From the NCBI GenBank assembly GCA_035948415.1, contig DASZJD010000106.1:1-64000 (forward strand): a stretch of 64,000 nucleotides of DNA, in the 5' to 3' direction. The notes under the pieces are model-generated. The model did no database searches, was not told the DNA's origin, and saw nothing but the letters and a program-made list of their open reading frames with translations. Made by a program: the position numbers and the translations under genes. The stretch is from Acidimicrobiia bacterium (lineage in GTDB: Bacteria; Actinomycetota; Acidimicrobiia; IMCC26256; PALSA-555). How positions within the stretch are numbered: position 1 is the first letter of the stretch; each line of letters opens with the position of its first letter. This document shows, in pieces, positions 19,410 through 30,345 of this stretch.

Positions 19410-19972
19410 CGGGCCCGACCGCCTTCGAGCTCGGCGAAGCGGGCGAGCAGCTCGGACTCGCGGCGCCGCATCCGCTCCGCCTCGCCGGGGTCGGCGTGGT
19501 CGTAGTCGAGGAGGTGCAGGACGCCGTGGACGACGAGCAGGGCGAGCTCGTCGTCGACGCCCCCGCCCCGCTCCTGCGCCTGCCGGGCGGCGACGCTCGG
19601 GCAGACGACCACGTCGCCGAGCACGACCGGCGGCTCGGCCGCCTCGGCGGGGGTGCCGGGGCCGCGCCCGCCCTCGTCGGGGTCGCGTCCCGGGACGCTG
19701 CCGCCCTCGTCGAGCGGGAAGGCGAGCACGTCGGTGGGCCCGTCCCCGTCGAGGAACCGCTCGTTGAGGTCGCTGATCGTGTCCTCGTCGACGAAGATGA
19801 GGCCGAGCTCGGCCTCGCGGTCGACGCGCTCCTCGTGGAGGACGAGCTGGGCCAGGCGCACCCACCGCGTGACCTCCACCGCGACGGCGTCCTGCTCGTC
19901 GAACCCGCTGACCTGCACCGGTGGCGAGGCGTTCGCCGCCCGCACCGGCGCGGTTCGTCGGCCCTCGCTCAC
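19406..19972 (-). CDS. ybeY: Endoribonuclease YbeY (16S rRNA maturation)
   Basis: 188 aa. Zinc site HGVLHLLDYDH near residues 149-159; the Gly of the usual HxxxHxxGxxH pattern is Asp here, while all three His are kept. The family processes 16S rRNA ends and takes part in ribosome quality control. A Gly/Pro-rich insertion (about 92-115) makes it longer than enterobacterial YbeY. Overlaps phoH by 4 bp and the CNNM gene by 4 bp. Confidence 0.9.
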   Translation of the reverse strand: MSEGRRTAPVRAANASPPVQVSGFDEQDAVAVEVTRWVRLAQLVLHEERVDREAELGLIFVDEDTISDLNERFLDGDGPTDVLAFPLDEGGSVPGRDPDEGGRGPGTPAEAAEPPVVLGDVVVCPSVAARQAQERGGGVDDELALLVVHGVLHLLDYDHADPGEAERMRRRESELLARFAELEGGRAR

Positions 19973-20925
19973 TCGCGCGCCCGCTCGTAGGCGTCCACGA
20001 TGTCCTGGACGATCCGGTGCCGGACGACGTCACGGGAGCCGAGCTCGACGAAGGCAACGCCGTCGATGCCGTCGAGGATCGAGCGCACGACCTGCAGCCC
20101 CGATCGGCCCCGCCCCTCGGGCAGGTCGATCTGGGTGACGTCGCCGGTCACCACGACCTTCGAGCCGAAGCCGAGCCGGGTGAGGAACATCTTCATCTGC
20201 TCGGGGGTCGTGTTCTGGGCCTCGTCGAGGATGATGAACGAGTCGTTCAGGGTTCGGCCCCGCATGAACGCCAGCGGGGCCACCTCGATCGTGCCCCGGT
20301 CCATGAGCCGGCTCACCACCTCGGCGTCGAGCATGTCGTAGAGCGCGTCGTAGAGCGGGCGGAGGTACGGGTCGACCTTGGCCAGCACGTCGCCGGGCAG
20401 GAAGCCGAGCCGCTCGCCGGCCTCGACCGCGGGGCGGGTCAGGATGATCCGGTTGATCGCCTTGGCCTGGAGGGCCTGGACCGCGAGGGCCACCGCGAGG
20501 TAGCTCTTCCCGGTCCCGGCGGGGCCGATGGCGAAGGTCACCGTGTGCTGGTCCACGGCGTCGACGTAGCGCTTCTGGCCGCTGGTCTTGGGCCGCACGG
20601 GCTTGCGGCCGCGGAGCACCTCGGTGCCGAGCACCTCGGTCGGCCGCTGGTCGGCCTTCAGCATCTCGATCGACCGCCCGAGCCCGTCGGCGTCGAGGGC
20701 GTGGCCGCGCTCGAGCAGCATCACGAGCTCCTCGAAGAGCCGGCCCACCCGCTCGGCGTCGTCGGGGTCCCCGGTGACGGTGATCTCGTTGCCGCGGACG
20801 TGGATCGTGACCGGGAACGCCTCCTCGACGAGCTTCAGCAACTCGTCGCGATGCCCCAGCAGCTTCACCATCAGGTCGTTCCCGGGCACGAGAAGCTTGA
20901 GCTGGGTCGGCGACGGCGTGGACAC
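19969..20925 (-). CDS. PhoH-like ATPase
   Basis: 318 aa. KH-like N-terminal part, then a P-loop ATPase: Walker A GPAGTGKS at 134-141, the [19 protein letters not shown] block, Walker B IILDEAQN, and a sensor-like VVTGD. Probable RNA-related ATPase working with YbeY, as the gene pair suggests. GTG start at 20925 lies 10 nt after a TACGCT box; the start is not certain because no clear ribosome site is seen. Confidence 0.9.
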   Translation of the reverse strand: MSTPSPTQLKLLVPGNDLMVKLLGHRDELLKLVEEAFPVTIHVRGNEITVTGDPDDAERVGRLFEELVMLLERGHALDADGLGRSIEMLKADQRPTEVLGTEVLRGRKPVRPKTSGQKRYVDAVDQHTVTFAIGPAGTGKSYLAVALAVQALQAKAINRIILTRPAVEAGERLGFLPGDVLAKVDPYLRPLYDALYDMLDAEVVSRLMDRGTIEVAPLAFMRGRTLNDSFIILDEAQNTTPEQMKMFLTRLGFGSKVVVTGDVTQIDLPEGRGRSGLQVVRSILDGIDGVAFVELGSRDVVRHRIVQDIVDAYERARE

Positions 20926-20969
20926 CTCGCGCGGCAGCGTAGCGCCGGGTCTGTCCCGCGCTGGCGGTC

Positions 20970-21452
20970 TCAGGTCGAGACGCGCAGCCCGAGCTCGTCC
21001 AGGCGGGCGCCCAGATCCTCGGGGGTCCGCCCGAGCACGGCGGCCAGGACCCGCACGTCGTCGCGACGGATCGTGAGCATGCGGCCGTTGAAGTCCTGGC
21101 GCTGCAGCTGGATCGTGGCCGCGTAGCGGGCCAGCACCTCGGCGTCGGGCTCGTCGAGCTCGTTCAGCCGCACCAGGTCGATGGTGAGCGCGTGGCTGTC
21201 GACGGCGCCGCCCGTGAGGTCGATCTCGATGTCGTGGCCGCGCGGCAGGAGCTGGTCCGGCGGGACGTCGTAGAGCTCGGCCAGCCGCAGGAGCCGGCTC
21301 ACCGACAGGGCCCGCTCGCCCCGCTCGTAGGCGCCGAGCACCGACGCCTTGAACTCCTCGCCCGACCGGGCCTCCACGTCGTGCAGGGACAAGCCCTGCT
21401 GGCGCCGGATCGCCCGCAGGCGTTCTCCGATCTGCGCGCTCTCCAAGACCAC
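20970..21452 (-). CDS. bldD: BldD-type transcription regulator
   Basis: 160 aa, close to the 167 aa of Streptomyces BldD, the master regulator that represses development when dimerised by cyclic di-GMP. Residues 8-66 form an XRE helix-turn-helix ([17 protein letters not shown]...). The C-terminal domain carries R118-x-D120, eight residues, then R129-x-x-D132, the same RxD-X8-RxxD spacing that binds c-di-GMP in Streptomyces. Start GTG 21452 follows a purine-rich ribosome site (GGGGAAGGG). A longer in-frame start at 21557 would lie inside rsmE. Confidence 0.88.
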   Translation of the reverse strand: MVLESAQIGERLRAIRRQQGLSLHDVEARSGEEFKASVLGAYERGERALSVSRLLRLAELYDVPPDQLLPRGHDIEIDLTGGAVDSHALTIDLVRLNELDEPDAEVLARYAATIQLQRQDFNGRMLTIRRDDVRVLAAVLGRTPEDLGARLDELGLRVST

Positions 21453-21489
21453 CCGCCCTTCCCCTTTTCGCCCCAACCCGATGACGCGG

Positions 21490-21498
21490 AGCGTATCA
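21490..21498 (-). promoter_or_regulatory. Putative extended -10 promoter of bldD
   Basis: TGATACGCT fits the extended -10 form TGnTAnnnT, about 37 nt before the bldD start. Its first three bases are the rsmE stop codon, so bldD could be expressed apart from the upstream chaperone operon. Confidence 0.4.
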
Positions 21499-22266
21499 AA
21501 AATCGGCTCGGGCGTCACGCTCGGTGGTCGGCGGGGCCGGGACCCGGCGGCCGGCAAGGGCCGCGGCCGCGGCCACCGCCGCCGTCTCGGCCCGGAGGAC
21601 GTGGGGGCCGACGGCCAGGCGGGGCGGGTCGTCGAGGGCCTGGCGCTCCCCCGGCTCGAGCCCCCCTTCCGGGCCGACCACGACCAGCCAGCCGGATGGG
21701 CCCGGCTCGGGGAGGGCGCCGGCCGGGCTCCCCTCCCGGTCGGCGAGGACGAGGCCCGGGTCGCCGGCCAGCCCGTCGAGCGGCTGGAGCGGCTCGACCA
21801 CGAGGCGGCGGGCCCGGCGGCACTGCCCGGCGGCCTCCTCGGCGACCCGGCGCAGGCGCTCGACCGCGGCGCGCTCGCGGTCCGGCGGCCAGCGGGCGAC
21901 CGACCGGACGGCGACGACGGGCAGGACGGCGTCGACGCCGAGCTCCGTGGCGTGGCGGACCACCGACTCCGGCCGCGCTCCCTTCGTGAGGGCGCAGGCG
22001 ATGCGCAGCCCGGGACGCAGCGACGGCTCGCGGGCCGGCCCCGCCGCCGCGGCCAGGACCAGGCGCCCGCGGGCGACCCGGGCCACCCGGTAGAGCCGCC
22101 ACGCGCCCGCCCCGTCGGCGGCGGTGACCGGCTCGCCGGGGCGCAGCCGGCGGACCCGCTCCAGGTGATGACCGGCGCCGCCGGCCAGGACCAGCTCGTC
22201 GTCGAGGGCGTCCACGAGCACGTGGGCGACCGCCGGGGCGGCGGCGCACCACGCGACCGGCGGCAC
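21496..22266 (-). CDS. rsmE: 16S rRNA m3U1498 methyltransferase RsmE
   Basis: 256 aa SPOUT methyltransferase. N-terminal PUA-like barrel with HHLERVRRLRPGE; C-terminal knot with the SAM-binding loop VVVGPEGGLEPGE and the closing LRAETA motif. GTG start 4 bp downstream of dnaJ's stop. dnaJ-rsmE adjacency is common; here it is the last gene of the hemW-hrcA-dnaJ-rsmE run. Confidence 0.92.
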   Translation of the reverse strand: MPPVAWCAAAPAVAHVLVDALDDELVLAGGAGHHLERVRRLRPGEPVTAADGAGAWRLYRVARVARGRLVLAAAAGPAREPSLRPGLRIACALTKGARPESVVRHATELGVDAVLPVVAVRSVARWPPDRERAAVERLRRVAEEAAGQCRRARRLVVEPLQPLDGLAGDPGLVLADREGSPAGALPEPGPSGWLVVVGPEGGLEPGERQALDDPPRLAVGPHVLRAETAAVAAAAALAGRRVPAPPTTERDARADF

Positions 22267-22269
22267 GCG

Positions 22270-24438
<2,169 letters not shown>

Positions 24439-24452
<14 letters not shown>

Positions 24453-25614
24453 CGGCGATGCTGGTGGGCCTCGGCGCCGACGCCGCGGCCAGGAGGCGCA
24501 CAGTAACGGCGGTGGCGAGGAGCCGGCCCCGCCGGGTGAGGCCCACCCGTGGCCCCGACCGGACGAGGAGCCCCTCGGCCTCGAGGGCGCCGGCCTCGCC
24601 GGCGGCACCGGCGGGCACCACGGCCCCGCTCGACGTGCGGAGGGCCAGCGCCAGCGCCTCGTCGGCCCGTGTCACGGGGTCGAGGTGCTCGCCGCCCGCC
24701 TCCGGGGGCCGCCCGGCCCGCACCCGGTCGATGTAGCGCTCGGGTCGCCGGACGTTCCAGGTCCGGGTGCCGGCCCGGTGGCCGTGGGCGGCGCAGCCGA
24801 TCCCGACGTAGTCGCCCTGGCCCCAATAGAGGAGGTGGTGGCGGCACTCGTGGCCGGGCCGAGCCCAGTTCGACACCTCGTACCAGGCTCGCCCGGAGCC
24901 ACCGAGGACGTCGTCGGCGAGCTCGTACTTGGCGGCCTGGTCGTCGTCGTCGGGGGCGGCGACGGTGCCGGCGGCGACCCGGCGGCCGAGCGGGGTGCCC
25001 GGCTCGACCGTGAGCGCGTAGGCGCTGACGTGCGGCGGGTCGAGGGCGAGGGCGGCCTCGAGGGTGGCGCGCCAGTCGTCGAGCGACTCGCCGGCGGCGC
25101 CGTAGATGAGGTCGACGTTGAACCGGTCGAGGCCGGCGTCGCGGGCGGCGGCCACGGCCCGGGCGACGTTGGCGGGGTCGTGGGTGCGGTCGAGCGCGGC
25201 GAGCACGTGGGGACGCATCGACTGGACGCCGAACGAGCAGCGGTTGACGCCCGCTCGCCGGTAGGCGCGCAGCTTCGCGACGTCGACCGTGTCGGGGTTG
25301 CACTCGACCGTGACCTCGGCGTCGGCGCGGCGCGGGATCTCGTCGAGGACCCGGGTCAGGGCGGCGGCGTCGAGCAGCGACGGGGTGCCGCCGCCGACGA
25401 ACACGCTCGACGCCGCGGGCAGCAGCCCGTCGGCAACCCGGCGGCGGACGTCGGTGGCGCAGGCTTCGACGTACTCGTCGATGAGCCCCGACCGGTCGGT
25501 CCAGGTCGCGAAGTCGCAGTAGCCGCAGCGGCGGGCGCAGAACGGGATGTGCACGTACACGCCGAGGTCGTCGCCGCCGCCGGCGGGGACGGGGTGGGTG
25601 GCGGCGTGGACCAC
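24439..25614 (-). CDS. hemW: Radical SAM haem chaperone HemW-like protein
   Basis: 391 aa. Radical SAM cluster Cys26-x3-Cys30-x2-Cys33 in CARRCGYCDF, the GGGTPS motif, and the HemN_C domain at the end. HemW-type proteins bind and insert haem; the extra N-terminal Cys pattern of true HemN oxidases is not evident. GTG start 2 bp after the lepA stop. The last codons contain half of the CIRCE operator of the next gene. Confidence 0.9.
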
Positions 25615-25616
25615 GG

Positions 25617-27401
25617 TCAGCCCTCGTCCAGGCGGAGGGCGGCGACGAACGCCTCCTGGGGCACCTCGACGCGCCCGATCTGCTTCATGCGACGCTTCCC
25701 CTCCTTCTGGCGCTCGAGCAGCTTGCGCTTGCGGGTGACGTCACCGCCGTAGCACTTGGCGAGGACGTCCTTGCGCCGGGCCTTCACCGTCTCCCGGGCG
25801 ATGATCCGCCCGCCGATGGCGGCTTGGATCGGCACGTCGAAGAGCTGGCGCGGGATGAGCTCCCGCAGCCGCACCGTCATCCGCCGGGCGTAGTCCTGGG
25901 CCTTGTGCCGGTGGACGATCGTCGAGAAGGCGTCGACGGGGACCGCGTTCAGGAGGATCTCGACCTTGACCAGGTCGGCGGGCCGGTAGCCGGCAGGCTC
26001 GTAGTCGAGGCTGGCGTAGCCGCGGGTCCGCGACTTCAGCAGGCCGAAGAAGTCGAGGACGATCTCGGCCAGCGGCAAGGCGTACACGAGCTCGACCCGG
26101 TCCTCGGACAGGTACTCGAGCCTCGCCATCTCGCCGCGCCGTGACTGCGCCAGCTCCATGAGCGCGCCGACGTGCTCGGTCGGGGTCAGGATCGTGACCG
26201 TCACGTACGGCTCCTCGATGCCGGCCAGCTCGTTGGCCGGCGGCATCGCCGACGGGTTGTCGACGATCTCGGTCCCCCCGTCGGTGCGGTGGGCGCGGTA
26301 CTCCACGTTGGCGGCCGTCGCCACCAGCGACAGGTCGTACTCGCGCTCGAGCCGCTCGCGGATGATCTCCATGTGGAGGAGGCCGAGGAAGCCGCAGCGG
26401 AACCCGAACCCGAGCGCGCCGGACGTCTCGGGCTCGTAGGTGAACGACGAGTCGTTGAGGCGGAGCTTCTCGAGCGCGTCGCGCAGGTCCGCGTACTCGT
26501 CGCCGACCACCGGGTACAGGCCGCAGAACACCATCGGCTTCGGGTCGCGGTAGCCGGCCAGCGGGGCCCCGGGGCGGGCGGCGGTCGTGACCGTCTCGCC
26601 GACGCGGGCCTCCCCGACGTCCTTGATCCCGGCGATGAGGTAGCCGACCTCGCCCGGGCCGAGCGCCGCCACCGGGGTGGGCTCGGGGGTGCGGACCCCC
26701 ACCTCCTCGGCGTCGTGGGTCGCGCCCGCCTGCAGGTACCGGAGGCGGGCGCCGGTGGCGAGCGTCCCGTCGAAGACCCGCACCGCGCTCACCACCCCGC
26801 GGTACGGGTCGTAGAACGAATCGAACAGCAGGCCCCGCAGCGGCGCGTCGGCGTCGCCGGTGGGGGCGGGGATGCGGGCCACGACGGCGTCGAGCAGCTC
26901 GGGGACCCCCTCCCCCGTCTTGGCCGAGATGCGGAGCACCTCGTCGGCGGGGATGCCGAGGACCCGCTCGATCTCGTCCGCGCGACGGTCGGGCTCGGCC
27001 TGCGGCAGGTCGATCTTGTTGAGCACCGCCACGATGGTGAGGTCGGCCTCGACGGCGGCGTAGCAGTTGGCGAGCGTCTGGGCCTCGATGCCCTGGCTGG
27101 CGTCGACGAGCAGGACCGCCCCCTCGCAGGCGGCGAGGCTGCGGGAGACCTCATAGGCGAAGTCGACGTGCCCGGGCGTGTCGATGAGGTGGAGCACGTG
27201 GTCGCGCCACACGAGGCGGACGTTCTGGGCCTTGATCGTGATCCCCCGCTCGCGCTCCAGGTCCATCGAATCGAGGAACTGCTCGCGCATCGACCGGGCG
27301 TCGACGGCGCCGCACAGCTCGAGGATGCGGTCGGCGAGCGTGCTCTTGCCGTGGTCGACGTGGCTGAGCAGCGAGAAGCACCGGCTGCGTGCGATCTCCA
27401 A
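25617..27401 (-). CDS. lepA: Elongation factor 4 (LepA)
   Basis: 594-aa translational GTPase acting on ribosomes. G1 motif HVDHGKST near residues 14-21, RGITIKAQ in switch [13 protein letters not shown], domain II-IV, and the LepA-specific C-terminal domain. The start is probably TTG 27401, which has GGAG at the right distance and gives the normal length; the frame upstream to 27593 shows no family similarity. Divergent from rpsT across 178 bp. Confidence 0.94.
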   Translation of the reverse strand: MEIARSRCFSLLSHVDHGKSTLADRILELCGAVDARSMREQFLDSMDLERERGITIKAQNVRLVWRDHVLHLIDTPGHVDFAYEVSRSLAACEGAVLLVDASQGIEAQTLANCYAAVEADLTIVAVLNKIDLPQAEPDRRADEIERVLGIPADEVLRISAKTGEGVPELLDAVVARIPAPTGDADAPLRGLLFDSFYDPYRGVVSAVRVFDGTLATGARLRYLQAGATHDAEEVGVRTPEPTPVAALGPGEVGYLIAGIKDVGEARVGETVTTAARPGAPLAGYRDPKPMVFCGLYPVVGDEYADLRDALEKLRLNDSSFTYEPETSGALGFGFRCGFLGLLHMEIIRERLEREYDLSLVATAANVEYRAHRTDGGTEIVDNPSAMPPANELAGIEEPYVTVTILTPTEHVGALMELAQSRRGEMARLEYLSEDRVELVYALPLAEIVLDFFGLLKSRTRGYASLDYEPAGYRPADLVKVEILLNAVPVDAFSTIVHRHKAQDYARRMTVRLRELIPRQLFDVPIQAAIGGRIIARETVKARRKDVLAKCYGGDVTRKRKLLERQKEGKRRMKQIGRVEVPQEAFVAALRLDEG

Positions 27402-27579
27402 GCCGGCTCCGGGGGCGTCGCGGACGGGGTCGCCGCGCCCGGCCGGGCGCGGGACCGAGTTGGCCCGTCGAGCGTAGCGACGGGGTGCGAGCGTCCCGAC
27501 CGTCGGCGCCGGCTCGAGCCGTCCGTGCCGCCGACTGCTAGCGTGGCGCCCTCTTCCGAGGAACGGGATTCGACGAGCC

Positions 27580-27843
27580 GTGGCGAACATCAAGGGTCAG
27601 CGCAAGCGGAACCGCCAGAACGAGCACCGTCGGCTCCGCAACAAGACCGTGCGCACGGAGCTGAAGAGCCGGGTGAAGGCGGCCGGCGTGGCCGCGGCCG
27701 AGGGCTCGCCGGAGGCCGACGAGCTGCTCCGTCGGGCCCAGCAGCGCCTGGCGAAGGCGGGCGCGAAGGGCCGGATCCATCCCCGTCAGGCCGCCCGGCG
27801 GACCTCCCGGCTCATGAGGCGCGCCGCGAAGAGCGCCGGCTAG
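27580..27843 (+). CDS. rpsT: 30S ribosomal protein S20
   Basis: 87 aa, Lys/Arg-rich helical protein beginning [17 protein letters not shown], with [14 protein letters not shown] near the end. GTG start. An extended -10-like TGCTAGCGT (27536-27544) gives a leader of about 30 nt. The last 32 bp overlap the 3' end of the convergent holA. Confidence 0.95.
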   Translation: MANIKGQRKRNRQNEHRRLRNKTVRTELKSRVKAAGVAAAEGSPEADELLRRAQQRLAKAGAKGRIHPRQAARRTSRLMRRAAKSAG

Positions 27844-28867
27844 GCGCCGGTCGCCGGCTGCCCGGCGTGAGGGCGGCCAGGCGGGCCACGAGCAGCTCGA
27901 CGACGACGTCCTCGGGGATCGCCCGGGCGCCCTTCACGTCGAGGTCGGCCTGCGCGAGCAGGTCGAAGGCGCGCCGCAACCCTTCGGAGCCGAGGGCGCG
28001 GGCCTGGCGGAGCCGGAACCCAGCCGACCGCGGGTTCGCGCGCGCGCCGAGCGCGGCGGCGGCGTCCTCGCTGGTGCGGACGGCGGGATCGTCGAGCGCC
28101 AGCAGCCGGCGGTAGTGCCCGTGGAGCAGGCCGGTGAGCTGGAGCGGGTGCATCGGGCGGGGCTGGCGCGGGCTGCTGACGACGAGAAGCCGACGGGCGA
28201 CGGCGACGGCGCCGGCGACGTCGCCCCGCTCGATGGCGTTGGTGAGGTCCCAGGTCGGGATCGACCCCGCCTCGCCGAGGTAGGGCTCGACGTCGCTGAC
28301 GTCGAGGTGCGCGCCCGCGCCGTGCGCGCCCGCCAGCGTGACGACGAGGCCCGGGAGGAGCCCCGCGTCCTGCCCCACGTGGCCGAGCACGGCCTCGACG
28401 GCTGCCGGCGTGAGCTCGAGGTCGGCCGCCGCCAGCTCGCCCGCCAAGACGTCCGGGGCCCGCTCGGTGGCGGGCGCGGTCACCACCCCCCGGCTGCGGA
28501 CCTGCCGCTCGACGGCGTCGGGGGTCTTGCCGCCGCCGGCGACGAGGACCAGCTCGGTGGTCGCCAGCGGGTCCTCGAGGTAGGCGAGGAGGACCGGGAC
28601 GTCGCTCGCGCGCAGGCCCCCGATCTCGCGGACCACGACGATGCGGCGCTCGGTCATGAACGGCGGGCTCGACGCCGCGTTCACGACCGCACCGACCGTG
28701 CCTTCGCGGGTGTCGCCGGCGCCGTCGTCGCCGTCGCCGCGCCCCGGGATCGTGAACTCCTCGACGGCGAGGACCCGGTCGTCGTCGCCGAGGAGCTCGG
28801 CGACGAGGGCGGTGGCGGCGTCGTCGCGCAGGCGCGGGTCCGCACCGGTGACGAGATGGACGCTCAT
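27812..28867 (-). CDS. holA: DNA polymerase III delta subunit
   Basis: 351 aa clamp-loader wrench subunit. N-terminal AAA-like domain (LVTGADPRLRDDAA, then a PPFMTERRIVVVREIG stretch), helical middle and a C-terminal helical collar domain. ATG 28867 overlaps the folP stop (ATGA). Its 3' end runs into rpsT, the common convergent holA/rpsT neighbourhood. Confidence 0.88.
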   Translation of the reverse strand: MSVHLVTGADPRLRDDAATALVAELLGDDDRVLAVEEFTIPGRGDGDDGAGDTREGTVGAVVNAASSPPFMTERRIVVVREIGGLRASDVPVLLAYLEDPLATTELVLVAGGGKTPDAVERQVRSRGVVTAPATERAPDVLAGELAAADLELTPAAVEAVLGHVGQDAGLLPGLVVTLAGAHGAGAHLDVSDVEPYLGEAGSIPTWDLTNAIERGDVAGAVAVARRLLVVSSPRQPRPMHPLQLTGLLHGHYRRLLALDDPAVRTSEDAAAALGARANPRSAGFRLRQARALGSEGLRRAFDLLAQADLDVKGARAIPEDVVVELLVARLAALTPGSRRPAPSRRSSRRAS

Positions 28868-29715
28868 CGCACGCCGACCGGCGCCTCGGCGAGGATGGCC
28901 TCGATCACCCGGCAGACCGCGACCGTCCCGGCCACGTCGTGGACGCGCACGATCCGGCAGCCGTGCGCGACGCCGTAGGCGACCGCCGCCAGCGAGGCGT
29001 CGCGGCGGTCCTCGATGCCGAGGTGGAGCAGCTCGCCGAGGAACCGCTTGTTCGAGGCCGACAGCAGCAGCGGGTACCCGAGCGCGGCGAAGGTGTCGCT
29101 GGCGGCGAGCAGGCGGGCGCTCATCGCGGGCGTCTTGCCGAGGTCCAGCCCGGCGTCGACCGCGACCTGGTCGGCGCCGAGCCCCGCGGCCCGCGCCTCG
29201 GCGGCGCGGTCCTCGAGGAAGGCGCGCACCTCGCCGAGCAGGTCGGCGTAGATCGGCTCGGGGTCGGGGACCCGGGGCCGGAGTCGGATGTGGGTGGCGA
29301 CCACCGAGGCCCGGTGCCGCACCGCCACCGGGAGGTAGTCCGGGTCGGCGAACCCGCTGATGTCGTTGCCCACGACGGCACCGGCCTCGCAGGCGGCGTC
29401 GAGCACCGCGGCCCGCCAGGTGTCGATCGACAGGGGTGCCGGCAGCCGGTCGTGGAGGGCCGTCACCGTCGGCACGACGCGGTCGAGCTCCTCGGCTGGG
29501 CTCACGGCCGCACCGGGCCCGGCCTTCACCCCGCCCACGTCGAGCAGGTCGGCGCCGTCGGCCACCAGCTGCTCGGCGCGTGCGAGGAGCGCGTCGAGCC
29601 CGTACGTGGCGCCCCGGTCGAAGAACGAGTCGGGGGTTCGGTTCAGGACGCCCATGACGAGCGTCCGGCTCGTGAGGTCGTGCCGGTGCTCGCCGAGACG
29701 AAAGGCCCACGGCAT
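28864..29715 (-). CDS. folP: Dihydropteroate synthase homologue, FolP2 type
   Basis: 283 aa TIM-barrel protein of the DHPS family. The first motif is NRTPDSFFDRG (residues 25-35) in place of NVTPDSFSDGG, and the second is DVGGVKAGPG (59-68) in place of DIGGESTRPG. The Ser-Thr-Arg that helps bind p-aminobenzoate is therefore missing. These changes match mycobacterial FolP2, which lacks DHPS activity. Later motifs (NDISG, SNKRF, RVHDVA) are kept. It sits where comEC is often found, between a ComEA-like gene and holA. True folate synthesis probably depends on another folP elsewhere; that is inference. Confidence 0.8.
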   Translation of the reverse strand: MPWAFRLGEHRHDLTSRTLVMGVLNRTPDSFFDRGATYGLDALLARAEQLVADGADLLDVGGVKAGPGAAVSPAEELDRVVPTVTALHDRLPAPLSIDTWRAAVLDAACEAGAVVGNDISGFADPDYLPVAVRHRASVVATHIRLRPRVPDPEPIYADLLGEVRAFLEDRAAEARAAGLGADQVAVDAGLDLGKTPAMSARLLAASDTFAALGYPLLLSASNKRFLGELLHLGIEDRRDASLAAVAYGVAHGCRIVRVHDVAGTVAVCRVIEAILAEAPVGVR

Positions 29716-29760
29716 CCGGCCGGAGCCTATGCGCCTCGGTCAACGACGCCGGCGGCGGCG

Positions 29761-30285
29761 TCAGCCGGGCGTCGTCGGCACCGGACTGGAACTGGACGTC
29801 GTGGTCGACGAGGCGCCGACCGGCACGAGCACCTGCTGGCCGTCGCGCAGGAGCGCGGCCAGGTTGAGCCGGTTCAGGTCGGCGGCGGCGAGCGCCCCAC
29901 CCGCGGCGTCCAGGGCGTCGATGACGCGCGCGCCGGCCCGCAGCTCGACCACGCCCGGGCGGGTCACGGCCCCGGCCACGTGGACCACGACGTGGGCGTG
30001 GGGAGTCAGGGTCGCGGCGCGGGCCGCCGCGGCCTTCGGCACGGGGGCGGGGCCGCTCGACGCCCGGTAGGAGATGAGCGCGGCGCTGATCGTGATCACG
30101 GCCACCACGGCCATCGCGGCGCGCCCCTCGCCCCCGAGGCCGAGCCGGAGGGCGTTTGGATCGCGGCGCGCCCGCCGGCGTCGGCGCGGTGGGTCCTCGG
30201 GGCCCCAGAACCCGGGGTCAGGGTCCTCCGCCTCGTCCAGGGCGCCCGGCGGCGCGGCGTGGGGGCTGGGATCGTGGTCGAGCAC
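29761..30285 (-). CDS. ComEA-like SLBB-domain membrane protein without HhH
   Basis: 174 aa. An Arg-rich cytoplasmic N-terminus (about 33-50) and one membrane helix (about 57-76) precede a SLBB beta-grasp domain (about 95-155: VVVHVAGAVTRPGVVELRAGARV) and a Ser/Thr-rich tail. ComEA DNA receptors carry a helix-hairpin-helix after the SLBB domain; that part is absent. GTG 30285 follows GGAGG. No comEC lies next to it, so a role in DNA uptake is doubtful. Confidence 0.7.
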   Translation of the reverse strand: MLDHDPSPHAAPPGALDEAEDPDPGFWGPEDPPRRRRRARRDPNALRLGLGGEGRAAMAVVAVITISAALISYRASSGPAPVPKAAAARAATLTPHAHVVVHVAGAVTRPGVVELRAGARVIDALDAAGGALAAADLNRLNLAALLRDGQQVLVPVGASSTTTSSSSPVPTTPG

Positions 30286-30345
30286 GGCGACCTCCGGCCA
30301 TGACGGGATCCGGAGGAAGTGCCGCGGGGAAGGGCCTCGACGGTA

